Source: Erinaceus europaeus (taxonomy: Eukaryota; Chordata; Mammalia; Eulipotyphla; Erinaceidae). Taken from it: a DNA stretch of 64,000 nucleotides. The notes beneath the pieces were generated by a model. It was not told the DNA's origin, searched no databases, and saw nothing but the letters and a program-made list of their open reading frames with translations. The position numbers and the translations under genes are program-made. The DNA lies in contig NC_080168.1 in NCBI RefSeq assembly GCF_950295315.1, positions 67,031,254 to 67,095,253 of the forward strand, given 5' to 3'. This document shows, in pieces, positions 1-9,456 of the stretch; the stretch's first letter is position 1; every line of letters begins with the position of its first letter.

Positions 1-365
1 ATGCAAATAAAGACAACAATGAGATACCACTTAACTCCTGTGAGAATGTCATACATCAGAAAAGGTAACAGCAGCAAATGCTCGAGAGGTTGTGGGGTCA
101 AAGGGACCCTCCTGCACTGCTGGTGGGAATGTAAATTGGTCCAACCTCTGTGGAGAACAGTCTGGAGAACTCTCAGAAGACTAGAAATGGAACTACCCTA
201 TGATCCTGCAATTCCTCTCCTGGGGATATATCCTAAGGAACACAACACACCCATCCAAAAAGATCTGTGTACACATATGTTCTTGGCAACACAATTTGTA
301 ATAGCTAAAACCTGGAAGCAACCCAGGTGTCCAACAACAGATGTGTGGCTGAGCAAGTTGTGGTC
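1..365 (+). pseudogene. L1 ORF2 C-terminal fragment
   Basis: An open frame runs from the first base and is closed by sequence of the inserted LTR at 373-375. The protein matches the region of mammalian L1 ORF2 after the reverse transcriptase, including the C-terminal Cys/His region ([16 protein letters not shown]). The continuation of the frame lies beyond the LTR. No promoter or start belongs to it; the first ATG is an internal methionine. Confidence 0.88.
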
Positions 366-819
366 TGTTGGGTAGTATGCCACCTCCCCCTGGCTTCTGC
401 TTAACCATATGCCTATATAGGGATTTACTTATCCAAAGCTTTGGTCTATTTACATAAATCACTTTTACATTTACATAAAGCACTCCAGGGCATTGGTGGT
501 TCAGTGATAGGATTCTTGCCTGTTCTGCCCCCTCCTTGTCACACTCTGATTTTCACCAGTCACTTTTCTCTCCACCCTCTCTATATCACATCCTGTTTCC
601 ACCCTACTTGGAGAGTATAAAAACAGCTGCTCTTCTGATTAAAGATACTTGGAAATTGCTTTCCAGCTCTGAGAGTTCCAGAGTGTATCTCCTGCGGAAG
701 TTAGTGCGGCACGAGTTCCTGACCCTCTCCCACGCAGCAGCCTAGATCGGCTCCAGTTGAGTTCTCTCCAAGCCAGAGAGCACTAGCTCGGGAAGAAGTA
801 CCCTCAGGCTATCCCGGCA
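366..819 (+). mobile_element. Solo LTR 1 (class II-like ERV), 454 bp, 6-bp TSD
   Basis: The element opens TGTTGGG and closes CCCGGCA. It is flanked by the perfect 6-bp duplication GTGGTC (360-365 and 820-825), which proves a complete insertion into the L1. U3 ends near the TATA-like GTATAAAAACAG (about 616-627), followed by an ATTAAA polyadenylation-type signal at about 640 and a U5 of about 150 bp. A 6-bp TSD is typical of beta/class II integrases. The U3 is shared with the LTR at 32545-32987, but the part after the TATA box is not. No internal retroviral sequence is present, so it formed by LTR-LTR recombination. Confidence 0.88.
490..522 (+). other. tRNA-Gly 5'-half-like segment in solo LTR 1
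   Basis: The segment starts GCATTGGTGGTTCAGTG and continues like the D-arm and anticodon-stem 5' side of mammalian tRNA-Gly(GCC). This copy has a few substitutions (GATAGG where tRNA-Gly has GGTAGA). The 3' half of the tRNA, including the B box, is absent, so it is not a tRNA gene. Confidence 0.7.
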
Positions 820-1212
820 GTGGTCTATATATACAATGGAATACTACTCAGCTGTAAAAAATGGTGGCTTCATCGTTTTCAGCTGATCTTGGATGGACCT
901 TGAAAAATTGATGTTAAGAGAAATAAGTCAGAAACAGAAGGATGAATATGGGATTTCACTCTCAGGCAGAAGTTGTAAAACAAGATCAGAAGAGAAAACA
1001 CAGGTAGAACCTGAACTGGAATTGGTGTATTGCACCAAAGTAAAAGACTCTGGGGTGGGTGGGGGTAGAATACAGGTCCAAAAAGGATGATAAAGGACCT
1101 AGTTGGGGTTGTATTGCTATATGGAAAACTCAAAAATGTTATGCATATAGAAACTATTGTATTTAGTCGAATGTAAAACATTAATTCCCCAATAAAGAAA
1201 ATTTTAAAAAAA

Positions 1213-2925
1213 TACTAGCATGAAAATAATGCAATTTAGTAACTAAGAAATCAGTGTTTTTTTCTAATTAGAAAACAGAAACCTTTGCATTTAAAGAGTC
1301 CTTCTGAAGTTAAGAAACCACATGGCTGCTGCTGAGAATGTGCCTAACCCTCTATCAACACAGTGGTCGGAATACAGAAGAAATGGGGTACCTGTGGGAG
1401 GGAAGTCCCATCTGTAATTTCATCAGAGATGAGCACCCTTTTAGTGGTCTAATTTCCTCATGTGATCTTTCTGCAGAAAGACTCTAACTGCTCTTGCCGC
1501 ACTAAGTAATAATAATTTTCACTTACACACCTTTCTTGAGAAGGTGAAATGATTAAACTGAAAAGTATTTTTAAAATGGAAGGGGAAGGGGACTCAAATC
1601 ACCCAGAAGCAAATTCTTAGTCAATTATGAGAGGCTTCCTGGCAGCCTGCTATGTGCCTGCTGCTCTCCTCACCATTCATATCAAATAAGGGCCAGTGCT
1701 TTGAATTGGAGGCCGTTCTTGTCGTGGGAAGACTCAGTTGTCTTAGCTTAGCCTTTTCCTACCACAGGGAGCATTCTAACTGTTCTGAAGCAACCTAGTG
1801 GAGACTCAGTGTGAATGCAGAAGTTAAGGCAAGCTGTGGAAGTGTGGGGTCCATGTGTGGAGCTGCGTAATTCAGGCAGTGAGGCCCTGCCCGCAGTGCA
1901 GATGTCTCTGCTCTCTGTCCTGTTTATGGGACAACAGCGGCACTTTCTCTAGGCCATCAGAGCTAGGCACGGGGATGCAGTTAGTGGTTCATTGTCATGG
2001 ACGAGGGTCCAGGTCCAGGTATCTCCAGAGGCCAGCCTGGCCTTGCACTTTGTGTGATTGTCTGGACACCAAGGAAACCATCCTGTATGCTCTGTGTCCA
2101 TCAGAAGCTTGGACACTCAACCAGCCTGAGGCAGTCAGGAGAGGAAAGTGAAGGGAGACCTCCAGTGACCTGGACCTCTCCGGAACTTGCAGGAAATACC
2201 AGAAATGGACTCCCCACCACAAGGCCTTAGACTCCATGTGGAGTGGTCCAGTCAATACAGAGGACTGTGGGAAGTGGGTGGGGGGCTGTCAGTCAGGGAG
2301 GTCACCAGGAAAGGTACTTAAACAGCCCCAGTTCTGCCACCCCCCTTGGGTAGATATCTCTAGGAGAGGCCCTGCAGGGGCTTGTTGGTAAGCAGTCTTT
2401 CTGAGGTGACCTTCCTCCTGCTCCAGGGGCCCTCCTTTAATCCTCCTGATAAAGGAACTTCACCCAGAGGCATCTTAGGGCTGCAGGCTTGTGCTCCCCT
2501 CCCTGAGCTGTCACCGTCATCAAGCTCCTTCTCATCTGTACTGTCTGGCCCCCACAAGGCTGACTGGAAGTAGGAGGGCATCTGTCTATCTTCTTGGTTT
2601 ACGAGGGGGGAATCTGACCTGCAGCCGGCGGTACTGCTGCCAGGCAGTGCAGGCCCAGCTGTAGCCTGTGCCCCTGATGCCAGGTTCAGTCCTAGGTTGC
2701 TCGGGGGCAACACCGCTTGCTCAGCCCTGGATCCAAGACTGGTTGTTATTAGCTCTGCACAGGACTTTTGGCAGAAGTTTGAACACTTCCCCCTTACACT
2801 GACTTTGGCATCCCTATAGAAGTCTAGGATCTTACCCGACTTAGAGTGAAATAGCACATCTCTTCCTGGAGGCCTTGGGTTCCTGTATTAATATCTAGAA
2901 GTGAGGCAGTTGCTGTTCTGTCTCC
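1213..2925. other. Unassigned non-repetitive stretch
   Basis: No recent SINE, L1 or LTR is recognisable. One 165-codon open frame on the minus strand (2360-2857) is Ser/Pro/Gly-rich with no domain I recognise; it may be chance. GC content rises from about 1850 onward. Confidence 0.5.
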
Positions 2926-2939
2926 TGTGACATGCTCTT

Positions 2940-3178
2940 TTAAATAATATTTTATTGATTTTAGTATATTTTAAAATTTTTATTTTATTGACTTTATTGG
3001 ATAGAGACAGCCAGAAATTGAGAGGAGGAGGGAAGCTAGAGAGGGAGAAAGACACCTGCAGACCTACTTCACCACTCACAAAGCTTTCCCCCTGCAGGTG
3101 GGGACAGGGGGGCTCGAACCCGGGTCCTTGTGCACTGTAGCATGTGCACTCAACCAGGTGCCCCACTACCCGGCCCTG
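2940..3178 (-). mobile_element. Group A-short SINE, 14-bp TSD
   Basis: Reverse-oriented SINE: the A-rich tail reads as TTTATTG runs at 2945-3000, and the head is at the right end (CCAGGTGCCCCACTACCCGGCCC). It is flanked by the perfect 14-bp duplication TGTGACATGCTCTT at 2926-2939 and 3179-3192. Confidence 0.9.
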
Positions 3179-3612
3179 TGTGACATGCTCTTGAAGGAAA
3201 GCCAGTCTACACTTGTGAGAACACAGGTTGTCAATACACCATATGTGACAAACACAAGACTCAAAAATCCTCTCACTAGTAAAAAAGTAGACAATACAGA
3301 TGTTCAAAGGACACAAGGAGGAAATCCACAGGATCTTAAAAATATATGAAAAGTATATGAATACACTTTTATATTTCATATGAAATTACATATACTATAT
3401 ATCTATATTCATGTATGAAATATATGAAAGTATTCATTCTCTGACAGAAGTAAGACTTTGTTCTGACAGTTGAGTGACTATGAAAAACTGTTACTCGCTC
3501 CACCGCTGCTGCCTCCTTCTTCTGCCGCTCCTGGTGCTGCTTGTGTGCTGGTTTGGTGCAGACCTGGTACCTCTTTTGTGAAGTGGCAAGTGAGGAGACC
3601 CCGGCGTTCGCC

Positions 3613-3900
3613 ATGGCCGACGAAAAGCCCAAGGAAGGAGTCAAGACTGAGAACAACGACCATATTAATCTGAAGGTGGCGGGTCAGGATGGTTCAGTGG
3701 TGCAGTTTAAGATTAAGAGGCATACACCACTTAGTAAACTAATGAAAGCCTATTGTGAACGACAGGGATTGTCAATGAGGCAGATCAGATTCCGATTTGA
3801 CGGGCAGCCAATCAATGAAACAGATACACCTGCACAGTTGGAAATGGAGGATGAAGATACAATTGATGTGTTCCAGCAGCAGACAGGAGGTGTCTACTAA
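3613..3900 (+). CDS. SUMO2: SUMO2-like ubiquitin-like modifier, intact retrocopy ORF
   Basis: The frame encodes 95 residues and, as far as I can recall the family, is identical to mammalian SUMO2. SUMO2 is conjugated to lysines of nuclear proteins through the E1 SAE1/UBA2 and E2 UBC9, and forms chains through Lys11. Visible here: the VKTE chain-forming sumoylation motif at residues 10-13, the beta-grasp ubiquitin-like region at about 17-93, the Gly-Gly pair at 92-93 and the two-residue tail Val-Tyr that SENP proteases remove. The start at 3613 has a Kozak-like GCCATGG. An in-frame upstream ATG at 3541 would add 24 residues but lies in the parental 5' UTR. The copy lacks introns, so it is a retrocopy; expression is unknown. 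It could be a silent pseudogene too young to have decayed. Confidence 0.85.
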
Positions 3901-4468
3901 AAAGGGAGCCTGCTTCTTTACTCCAGAACTCTGTTCCTCCAGACCAAGAAGACATTCTCAATTAGAAAACCGCAATTTGGTTCCACCACATCCTGACTAC
4001 TCCAGTATAGTTTTTCTCTATTCTTTCATTTCCCCCTTCCCCATTCCTTTATTGTACATAAAGTAACTGGTGTATGTGCACAAGCATATTGCATTTTTTT
4101 AACTCAATGGCCAATGGTATGTTTTGATTGACATCAAATGGAGTTGGGATGGGGAAAATATTGGTTCTGTGAAAATACCCCCTTTCTCCATTAGTGGCAT
4201 GCTCATTCAGCTCTTATCTTTATATTCCAGTAAGTTATTTTGCTCTCAATGTTTAACAAAAAGAACAACATAAAAATTCTTGCATACCTTGTTTGATTGG
4301 AGAATCTTAATGTTTTTCATTTATCATTGTAAAACCAAGGACAATTTTATAACTTTTTTGTACGTAGCTGTTACATGTAGGGCAATCTGTCTTTAAGTAG
4401 GGGTAAATTACTCTAAAAGAAATGAATCCTAGATAGTTTTCCCTTCAAGTCAAGCATCTTGTTGTTTA

Positions 4469-4474
4469 AATAAA
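4469..4474 (+). promoter_or_regulatory. Polyadenylation signal of the SUMO2 retrocopy
   Basis: AATAAA lies 16 bases before the poly-A run that ends the retrocopy; it is inherited from the parental mRNA. Confidence 0.8.
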
Positions 4475-4555
4475 CTTCTTGTTTAAAAAAAAAAACTGTT
4501 ACTCATACTCATTTTTGACAAAGATGTAAAGAAACAGAAACAGACTCTCCTTTTA

Positions 4556-4775
4556 TGGTCAAACCCTCACCCCCGGACCTACAAGGGTAGAGGCTTCACG
4601 AGCACTCAAGCAGGGCTGCAGGCATCTCTCTGTCTCCCTCTCTATCTCCCCCTCCCTTCTCAATTTCTCTCTGTCCTGTGCAATAAAATAGATAAAATAA
4701 TGCAAATATGGTTGGTGGGAGTGGTGGATTTGCCATGCTGTCACTGAGCCCCAGTGGCAATAAAACATAAATAAA
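4556..4775 (+). mobile_element. Group A-short SINE, 5' part degraded
   Basis: Recognisable from GAAGCAGGGCTGCAGG-like sequence (here CAAGCAGGGCTGCAGGC), then the CTCTCTGTCTCCCTC middle, TGTCCTGTGCAATAAAATA and an A-rich end. The head is short and diverged. Confidence 0.7.
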
Positions 4776-4940
4776 GTCCAGATGTTCTGCCTTTTAAATT
4801 TGACATCCATCATGATTTATTCAAGAAAGTATTTGTGTGCATGGAGAGACATGTACATAATACTCATTGCTTTTCTGAAGTTATATAACTGCTTGTCAGT
4901 TTGAGGATAGTTGGATAAAAATTAAGTTTCTCATATGACT

Positions 4941-5246
4941 TTTTAAATTTTTTAATTTTGTACTTTATTTATTTATTTTTCCCTTTTGTTGCCCTTGTTT
5001 TTATTGTAGTAGTTATTATTGTTGTTGTTATTGATGTCTTCATTGTTGGATAGGACAGAGAGAAATGGAGAGAGGAGGGGAAGACAGAGAGGGGGAGAGA
5101 AAGATTGACACCTGCAGACCTGCTTTACCACTTGTGAAGTGACCCCCTTGCAGATGGAGAGCCGGGAGCTTGAACCAGGATTCTTATGCTGGTCCTTACG
5201 CTTTGCACCACATGCGGTTAACCAGCTGCACTATTGCCCGACTCCC
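4941..5246 (-). mobile_element. Group A SINE (minus)
   Basis: Reverse-oriented: TTTATTTATTTTTCCCTTTTGTTGCCCTTG at the left, GGATAGGACAGAGAGAAATGG in the middle and the head complement ending TATTGCCCGACTCCC at the right. The conserved 3' body is replaced by an ATTTA-rich end. Confidence 0.88.
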
Positions 5247-5251
5247 TTGGA

Positions 5252-5487
5252 CTATTTTTTTAAATACTTGTTTTTTTTTCTTTTTTAAATTTTATTATTG
5301 GATAGAGGCAGAGAGAAATTGAGAGGGGAAGGAGACAGAGAGGGAGAGAGACAGAAAGACACCTGCAGCTCTACTTCACCACTTGGGAAGCTTTCCCCCT
5401 GCAGGTGGGAACCAGGGGATTGAAACCAAGGCCTTGCACATTGTAGTGTGTGCACTTAACCAGGTGCACAACTGCCTGCCCCCAATG
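5252..5487 (-). mobile_element. Group A-short SINE (minus)
   Basis: TTTTATTATTGGATAGAGGCAGAGAG at the left, CACCTGCAG and CCCCTGCAGGTGGG in the middle, and the head complement TGTGTGCACTTAACCAGGTGCACAACTGCC at the right. Confidence 0.88.
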
Positions 5488-5499
5488 CTTATATATATA

Positions 5500-5683
5500 T
5501 ATTTAATTAATTTTATTTTTGAGAGAGAGGCAGAGAGAGACACACACACACACACAGATAGAAACACCAGAGCACTGGTCAGTTCTGTCTTACGGTGGTG
5601 TGGGGGATTGAACCTGGGACTTTGGAGCCTCAAGCATGAGAGTCTCTTTGCATAACCATTATTCTATCTGCCCCCGCCCTGGA
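5500..5683 (-). mobile_element. Group B SINE (minus)
   Basis: Contains CCAGAGCACTGGTCAG, GGGGGATTGAACCTGGGAC and GAGTCTCTTTGCATAACCAT, the reverse of the group B landmarks. A (CA)n run at about 5541-5555 lies in its tail region. Confidence 0.85.
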
Positions 5684-5707
5684 CTAGTAATAATAAGGTA
5701 AAAATGA

Positions 5708-5832
5708 GATACCAGGCTGGAGAGACAGCACAGTGACTCTGCAAAAGCCTCTCTCCTGTCTGAGGCTCTAAGGTCCCAGGCTCAATCCCTAGCACCACCA
5801 TCTGCCAGAGCTGAGCAGGGCTCTGGGGCCCG

Positions 5833-5864
<32 letters not shown>

Positions 5865-5897
5865 ACTCATTAAAATGAAATAAATTAGAATATTTAT
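5708..5897 (+). mobile_element. Group B SINE (plus) with (CTGT)n tail
   Basis: Head GGAGAGACAGCACAGTGACTCTGCAAA, then GGTCCCAGGCTCAATCCCTAGCACCACC, AGAGCTGAGCAGGGCTCTGG, and a (CTGT)n microsatellite at about 5829-5862 before an A-rich end. Confidence 0.88.
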
Positions 5898-5908
5898 ATA
5901 AAAAGGGG

Positions 5909-6232
5909 GAGGGCCAGGTGGTAGCTCAACAGGTTAATTGCACATGGTACAAAGTGCAAGGACCAGCGTAAGGATCCCGATTTGAGCCCCCTGCAAGGCA
6001 GTGAGGCAGGTCTGCAGGAGTCTTATCTTTCTCTCCCCCCTCAGTCTTTCCCTCCTCTCTCGATTTCTCTCTGCCCTGTCCAGCAACAACAACAGCAATG
6101 GCAACAATAACAACAACAAGGGCAACAAAATGGGAAAGTGGCCTCCAGGAGCAGTGGACTTATAGTGCAGGCACCAAGCCCCAGCAATAACCCTGGAAGC
6201 AAAAATAAAATAAAATAAAAATAAACAAAAGC
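5909..6232 (+). mobile_element. Group A SINE (plus)
   Basis: Complete organisation: head GGCCAGGTGGTAGCTCAAC, tRNA-like B-box region, pyrimidine-rich middle, CAACAACAACAGCAATGG linker, body ending CAATAACCCTGGAAGC and an (AAAAT)n tail. Confidence 0.9.
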
Positions 6233-6714
6233 AATGTTTAAAAGAGATCTGTGGGCTCTCATGAAAAACACTCTAAAATATCTTAGACAAATAAAATGTA
6301 TTACAAGACCAAGTATGCAACTGGGCTTTCCTAATAGGATTTCAGCCCCTACAAAGCACTAACCCACGTCTGTTTCCCTTCATGTAAAATCCCAGAAAGA
6401 GGAACGACAGAGCCACCCATCAACAGTTTCCTTGAGGAAGGAAGTGAATTTGGGATTAGGGCCAAGTCCACTTGTACTGTGTACTTACAACAGCAATGTA
6501 CCAACAAGGACTGTTGTTATATTTTATATCCGGTATAGTAGGACTTCTAATTTTGGGCTACTCTCCACCAACTATATGAAGAGAAAGTGGTGTCACCTGT
6601 GTCATTACTAGTGATTCTAGTGGGACCCCTTGGCTAAGAGGGCATCCACCATGTTCCCGCTCAGACATATAACCTGAGTATGGTGAGGAAGTAACATCAG
6701 AAACAAGGTTTTTT
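6233..6714. other. Unassigned stretch
   Basis: No repeat or coding feature recognised; AT-rich with no long frame that is not explained by chance. Confidence 0.4.
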
Positions 6715-6731
6715 TTGTTGGGGGGGGATTT

Positions 6732-7084
6732 TTTTTTTTTTTCCTCCTCTAGGATTATTGCTGGGCTCGGTGCCTGCACCATGAATCCACCGCTCCTGGA
6801 GGCCATTTTTCCCCCCCTTTTGTTGCCCTTGTTGTAGCTTCGTTGTGGTTATTATTATTGCCCTTGTTGACGCAATTCGTTGTTGGATAGGACAGAGAGA
6901 AATGGAGAGAGGAGGGGAAGACAGAGAAGGGGAGAGAAAGATAGACACCTGCAGACCTGCTTCACCGCCTGTGAAGCGACTCCCCTGCCGGTGGGGAGCC
7001 GGGGGCTCGAACCAGGATCCTTACGCCGGCCCCTGCGCTTTGCGCCACATGCGCTTAACCCACTGCGCCACCGCCCGACCCCCT
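6732..7084 (-). mobile_element. Group A SINE (minus), inserted at a poly-G target
   Basis: Young-looking, CpG-retaining copy (CTTACGCCGGCCCCTGCG, CTGCGCCACCGCCCGACCCC at its head end). The 11-bp G-run target (GGGGGGGATTT) is present at both ends, about 6721-6731 and 7085-7095. Confidence 0.92.
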
Positions 7085-7389
7085 GGGGGGGATTTCATTT
7101 ATTATTTTTTTATTTTTTGTTCGTGATTTCATATTGATTTACAAAATTATAAGATGATAGTTGTAAAATTCCATACTATTCCCACCACCAGAGTTCTGTG
7201 TCCCCGTCCCTCCATTTGTAACTGCAGTAGTCCTTCCAAGGTCACAGATATGGGTTGACTTTACAGCTGTCGAGCTATATCTATTTCTATATATCTCTCT
7301 ATATATTTTCAAGATTCTTGGTGACATACATTTTGGCTCCTGGTGGAATAGGGGTTCAGAGACCCCTGGTCATCTCCCCCTGACATTTC

Positions 7390-7540
7390 TTCTTTTCTTT
7401 TTTTAAATTTTCATTGATTTATTAATGAGAGGGATAGGAGGAGAGAGAAAGAACCAGATCAATCTGGGGATCGAACTCAGGACCTTGTGCTTGAGAGTCC
7501 AGCACTTTATTTACTATACCACCTTCTGGACTACAACATT

Positions 7541-7541
<1 letters not shown>
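7390..7541 (-). mobile_element. Group C SINE (minus) inside H2
   Basis: A-rich tail reversed (TTAAATTTTCATTGATTTATTAATGAG), GGGGATCGAACTCAGGACC, CTTGAGAGTCCAGCACTTTA and CACCTTCTGGAC at the head. Confidence 0.82.
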
Positions 7542-7542
<1 letters not shown>

Positions 7543-7579
<37 letters not shown>

Positions 7580-7681
7580 TCCTTCCTTCCTCCCTCCCTC
7601 CCTCCTTCTCTTTCTTTCTTTCTTTCTTTTTTTCTTTCTTTCTTTCTTTCTTTCTTTCTTTCCTTCTTTCTTTCTTCCTTT
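7543..7681 (+). repeat. (CT)n-(CCTT)n-(CTTT)n compound microsatellite
   Basis: Runs of CT, then TTCC/CTCC, then CTTT units. Produces spurious Ser/Leu/Phe or Lys/Arg/Glu open frames on both strands. Confidence 0.95.
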
Positions 7682-7925
7682 CCCCTGACATTGCTCCCTC
7701 TCTGAAAGTATGGACCAAAGATTTTTATGGGGTGCAGAAGATGGGAGTTCTGGCTTCTGTAATTGCTTCTCCACTGGACATGGGTTTTGGCAGGTGGATC
7801 CACACCCCCAGTCTGTTTCTGTCTTTCCCTAGTGGGGCAGGGCTCTGGAGAGGTGGGTTTCCAGGACACATTGGTGAGGTCGTTTGCCCAAGGAAGTCAG
7901 GATGGCACACATAGTAGCATCTGCA

Positions 7926-9092
7926 ACTTGATATAAAAAACAGATGTAAGAGCTTTTTCTTAAAAAAAAAAAAAGTAAGTTCTAAGAGAAAAATCTGCTT
8001 TAAAAAATTTATTTAAAAGAACTGCACAGATAAAGAGATAAAGGAGGCTAAGGAGACAAGACAATACAGTGGAACACATGAAGCCGGACACTGTGTTGCT
8101 GAGAACACCTGGAGCCACAGCTCTCTGAGTAAGTGGGTGGGTTATAGCACGCTCTGTAGTGTGGTCACAGTGTCTTCAGACAAGGCTGCAGGCGGGGTGG
8201 GGAGGTTCTGGAAGACTCTGATGCCTGCAGGATTCCTCCTTTGTCAGGCCTGGTCTCAGTGCCTATCTGACCACGTATGTCCATTCTTTCTGCCCTTCAG
8301 ACAACAAACATCCTCTCAAGATTGTTCTCTTTTGTATTAGATTAGGTTTTTGGGTTTTTGTTGTTTGTTTTGTTTTTTGTACTTCCTTTGAGTTTGTTTT
8401 CTCCAGAAAGCACGCTAGTGATGCCTTTGATAGGTTTTCCCCTGTGTCTGAGTCTATTAGTTCTTTACTTGATTCCAAATTGTCCTTGCATTCTGTTGTC
8501 TGAGTTGCAAAATCACATGTGTTTCCTTTGTGTGTATGTAAGAGAGAAAGAGACAGAGGCGATGTGGGTGGTCTTTGTCTCCATTGAGTTTTCTTTCTTT
8601 CTTTTTTTGACCTAAGCCCCTTTCTCACCTCTTTTCTGTCTTATCTTCTTTGAATATTTGAAGCTGCTCATTGACCTTATTTTTGAAAGGGGGGGAGCTC
8701 AGAGCTGTCATTTCCTTGACACAATAGAAGCTCTTCATCTGTCTGACTCGGTGCACCTCAGCACTAGTTTCTCTCTGAGGTGTTTTGCTGACAGCAGCCT
8801 CTGCCCCTGCCCCCCAGAGCTTATGGATACTCCTCTTTGAGACCCTGACTTACCCTCCAGTGAAGCGCCTTCTCCCTGCAAGAACTCAAGGAGCGCAGGA
8901 GTGGAGGGAGGTAGGGAGAGAGAGAGCTGTGTCTGATTCAGTGGCCCTTTGCATCCTCCAGGAGACTTCCCCCAAACCTGTCATTTCACTCCTTAACAGG
9001 GGCACATCTGTCTTCCCAGGGCGTGGTAAATCCCAGGGCTGCATCCTTCTAGGGCACAGACAGGCCCCTGCATTGCAGTAACCAGCCTTTAA
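7926..9092. other. Unassigned stretch
   Basis: No recognised repeat or gene. A T/G-rich segment lies at 8330-8400. Open frames here are short and lack recognisable domains. Confidence 0.4.
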
Positions 9093-9456
9093 CATTAAAA
9101 AAAAATTGTATTATTGATTTAATAATGATGAAAAAAATTGTAAGATAACAGGTACAGTTCCACACAGTTCCCACCACCAGAGTTCCATATCTTATCCCCT
9201 CTATCAAAAGCTTTCCTTTATCTCTCTGGGGGTATGGACCCAGGGTCATTATGGGGTGCAGGAGGTGGGAGTTCTGGCTTCTGTAATTGCTTCCCCGCTG
9301 AACATGTGCGTTGTCAGGTGGATCCATACTCCCAGCCTGTCTCTCTCTTTCCCTAGTGGAGCAGTGCTCTGGGGAGGCAGGGCTCCAGGACACATTGGTG
9401 GGGCCGTCTGCCCAGGGAAGTCTGGTTGGCATCATGGTAGCATCTGCAACATGGTA
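9093..9456 (-). mobile_element. H2 repeat copy 2 (minus), short form
   Basis: A-rich end reversed at 9093-9150, then CCCACCACCAGAGTTCC, GGGTGCAGGAGGTGGGAGTTCTGG, GGAGCAGTGCTCTGGGGAGG, CCAGGACACATTGGTG and TAGCATCTGCAACATGG. It lacks the roughly 200-bp segment present in copies 1, 4 and 5. Confidence 0.75.

Larger units (their letters stand above)
1..1212 (+). mobile_element. 5'-truncated LINE-1, split by a solo LTR
   Basis: Positions 1-365 translate to the C-terminal part of L1 ORF2 (motifs [41 protein letters not shown]). After the inserted LTR (366-819) the same L1 resumes at 820 with codons for IYTMEYYSAVKNG, then an ORF2 tail with frame breaks, a 3' UTR, an AATAAA at about 1191 and an A-rich end at about 1212. 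The left end lies outside the window. ORF2 normally encodes endonuclease and reverse transcriptase; only the cysteine-rich C-terminal region is here, and the copy is dead. Confidence 0.9.
3483..4504 (+). other. SUMO2: SUMO2 processed retrocopy with 14-bp TSD
   Basis: An intronless SUMO2 mRNA copy: GC-rich 5' UTR (from 3497), complete coding region (3613-3900), long 3' UTR, AATAAA at 4469-4474 and a short poly-A ending at about 4490. The perfect duplication AAAAACTGTTACTC flanks it at 3483-3496 and 4491-4504, the signature of L1-mediated retroposition at an A-rich target. The 5' end looks close to full length. No SINE interrupts it, and the frame has no lesion, so the insertion is either recent or retained. 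Confidence 0.93.
7096..7925 (-). mobile_element. H2 repeat copy 1 (minus), interrupted
   Basis: An interspersed repeat whose 3' A-rich end lies at the left (TTGATTTACAAAATTATAAG). Landmarks: CCCACCACCAGAGTTC, TGGGGTGCAGAAGATGGGAGTTCTGG, TAGTGGGGCAGGGCTCTGG and CCAGGACACATTGGTG. It is interrupted at 7388-7681 by a group C SINE and a microsatellite; the host sequence CCCCTGACATT is repeated on both sides (7377-7387 and 7682-7692). This is the longer H2 form, with the extra segment found at 21.2 and 23.4 kb. Probably the 3' end of a non-LTR retrotransposon; I cannot name the family. Confidence 0.75.

Noticed and set aside
7422..7869. Ser/Leu/Phe-rich and Lys/Arg/Glu-rich frames
   Set aside because: Translations of the CT/CCTT/CTTT microsatellite on the two strands. 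The same applies at 11077-11359, 17713-18110, 22179-22539, 38230-38672 and 46603-47207.
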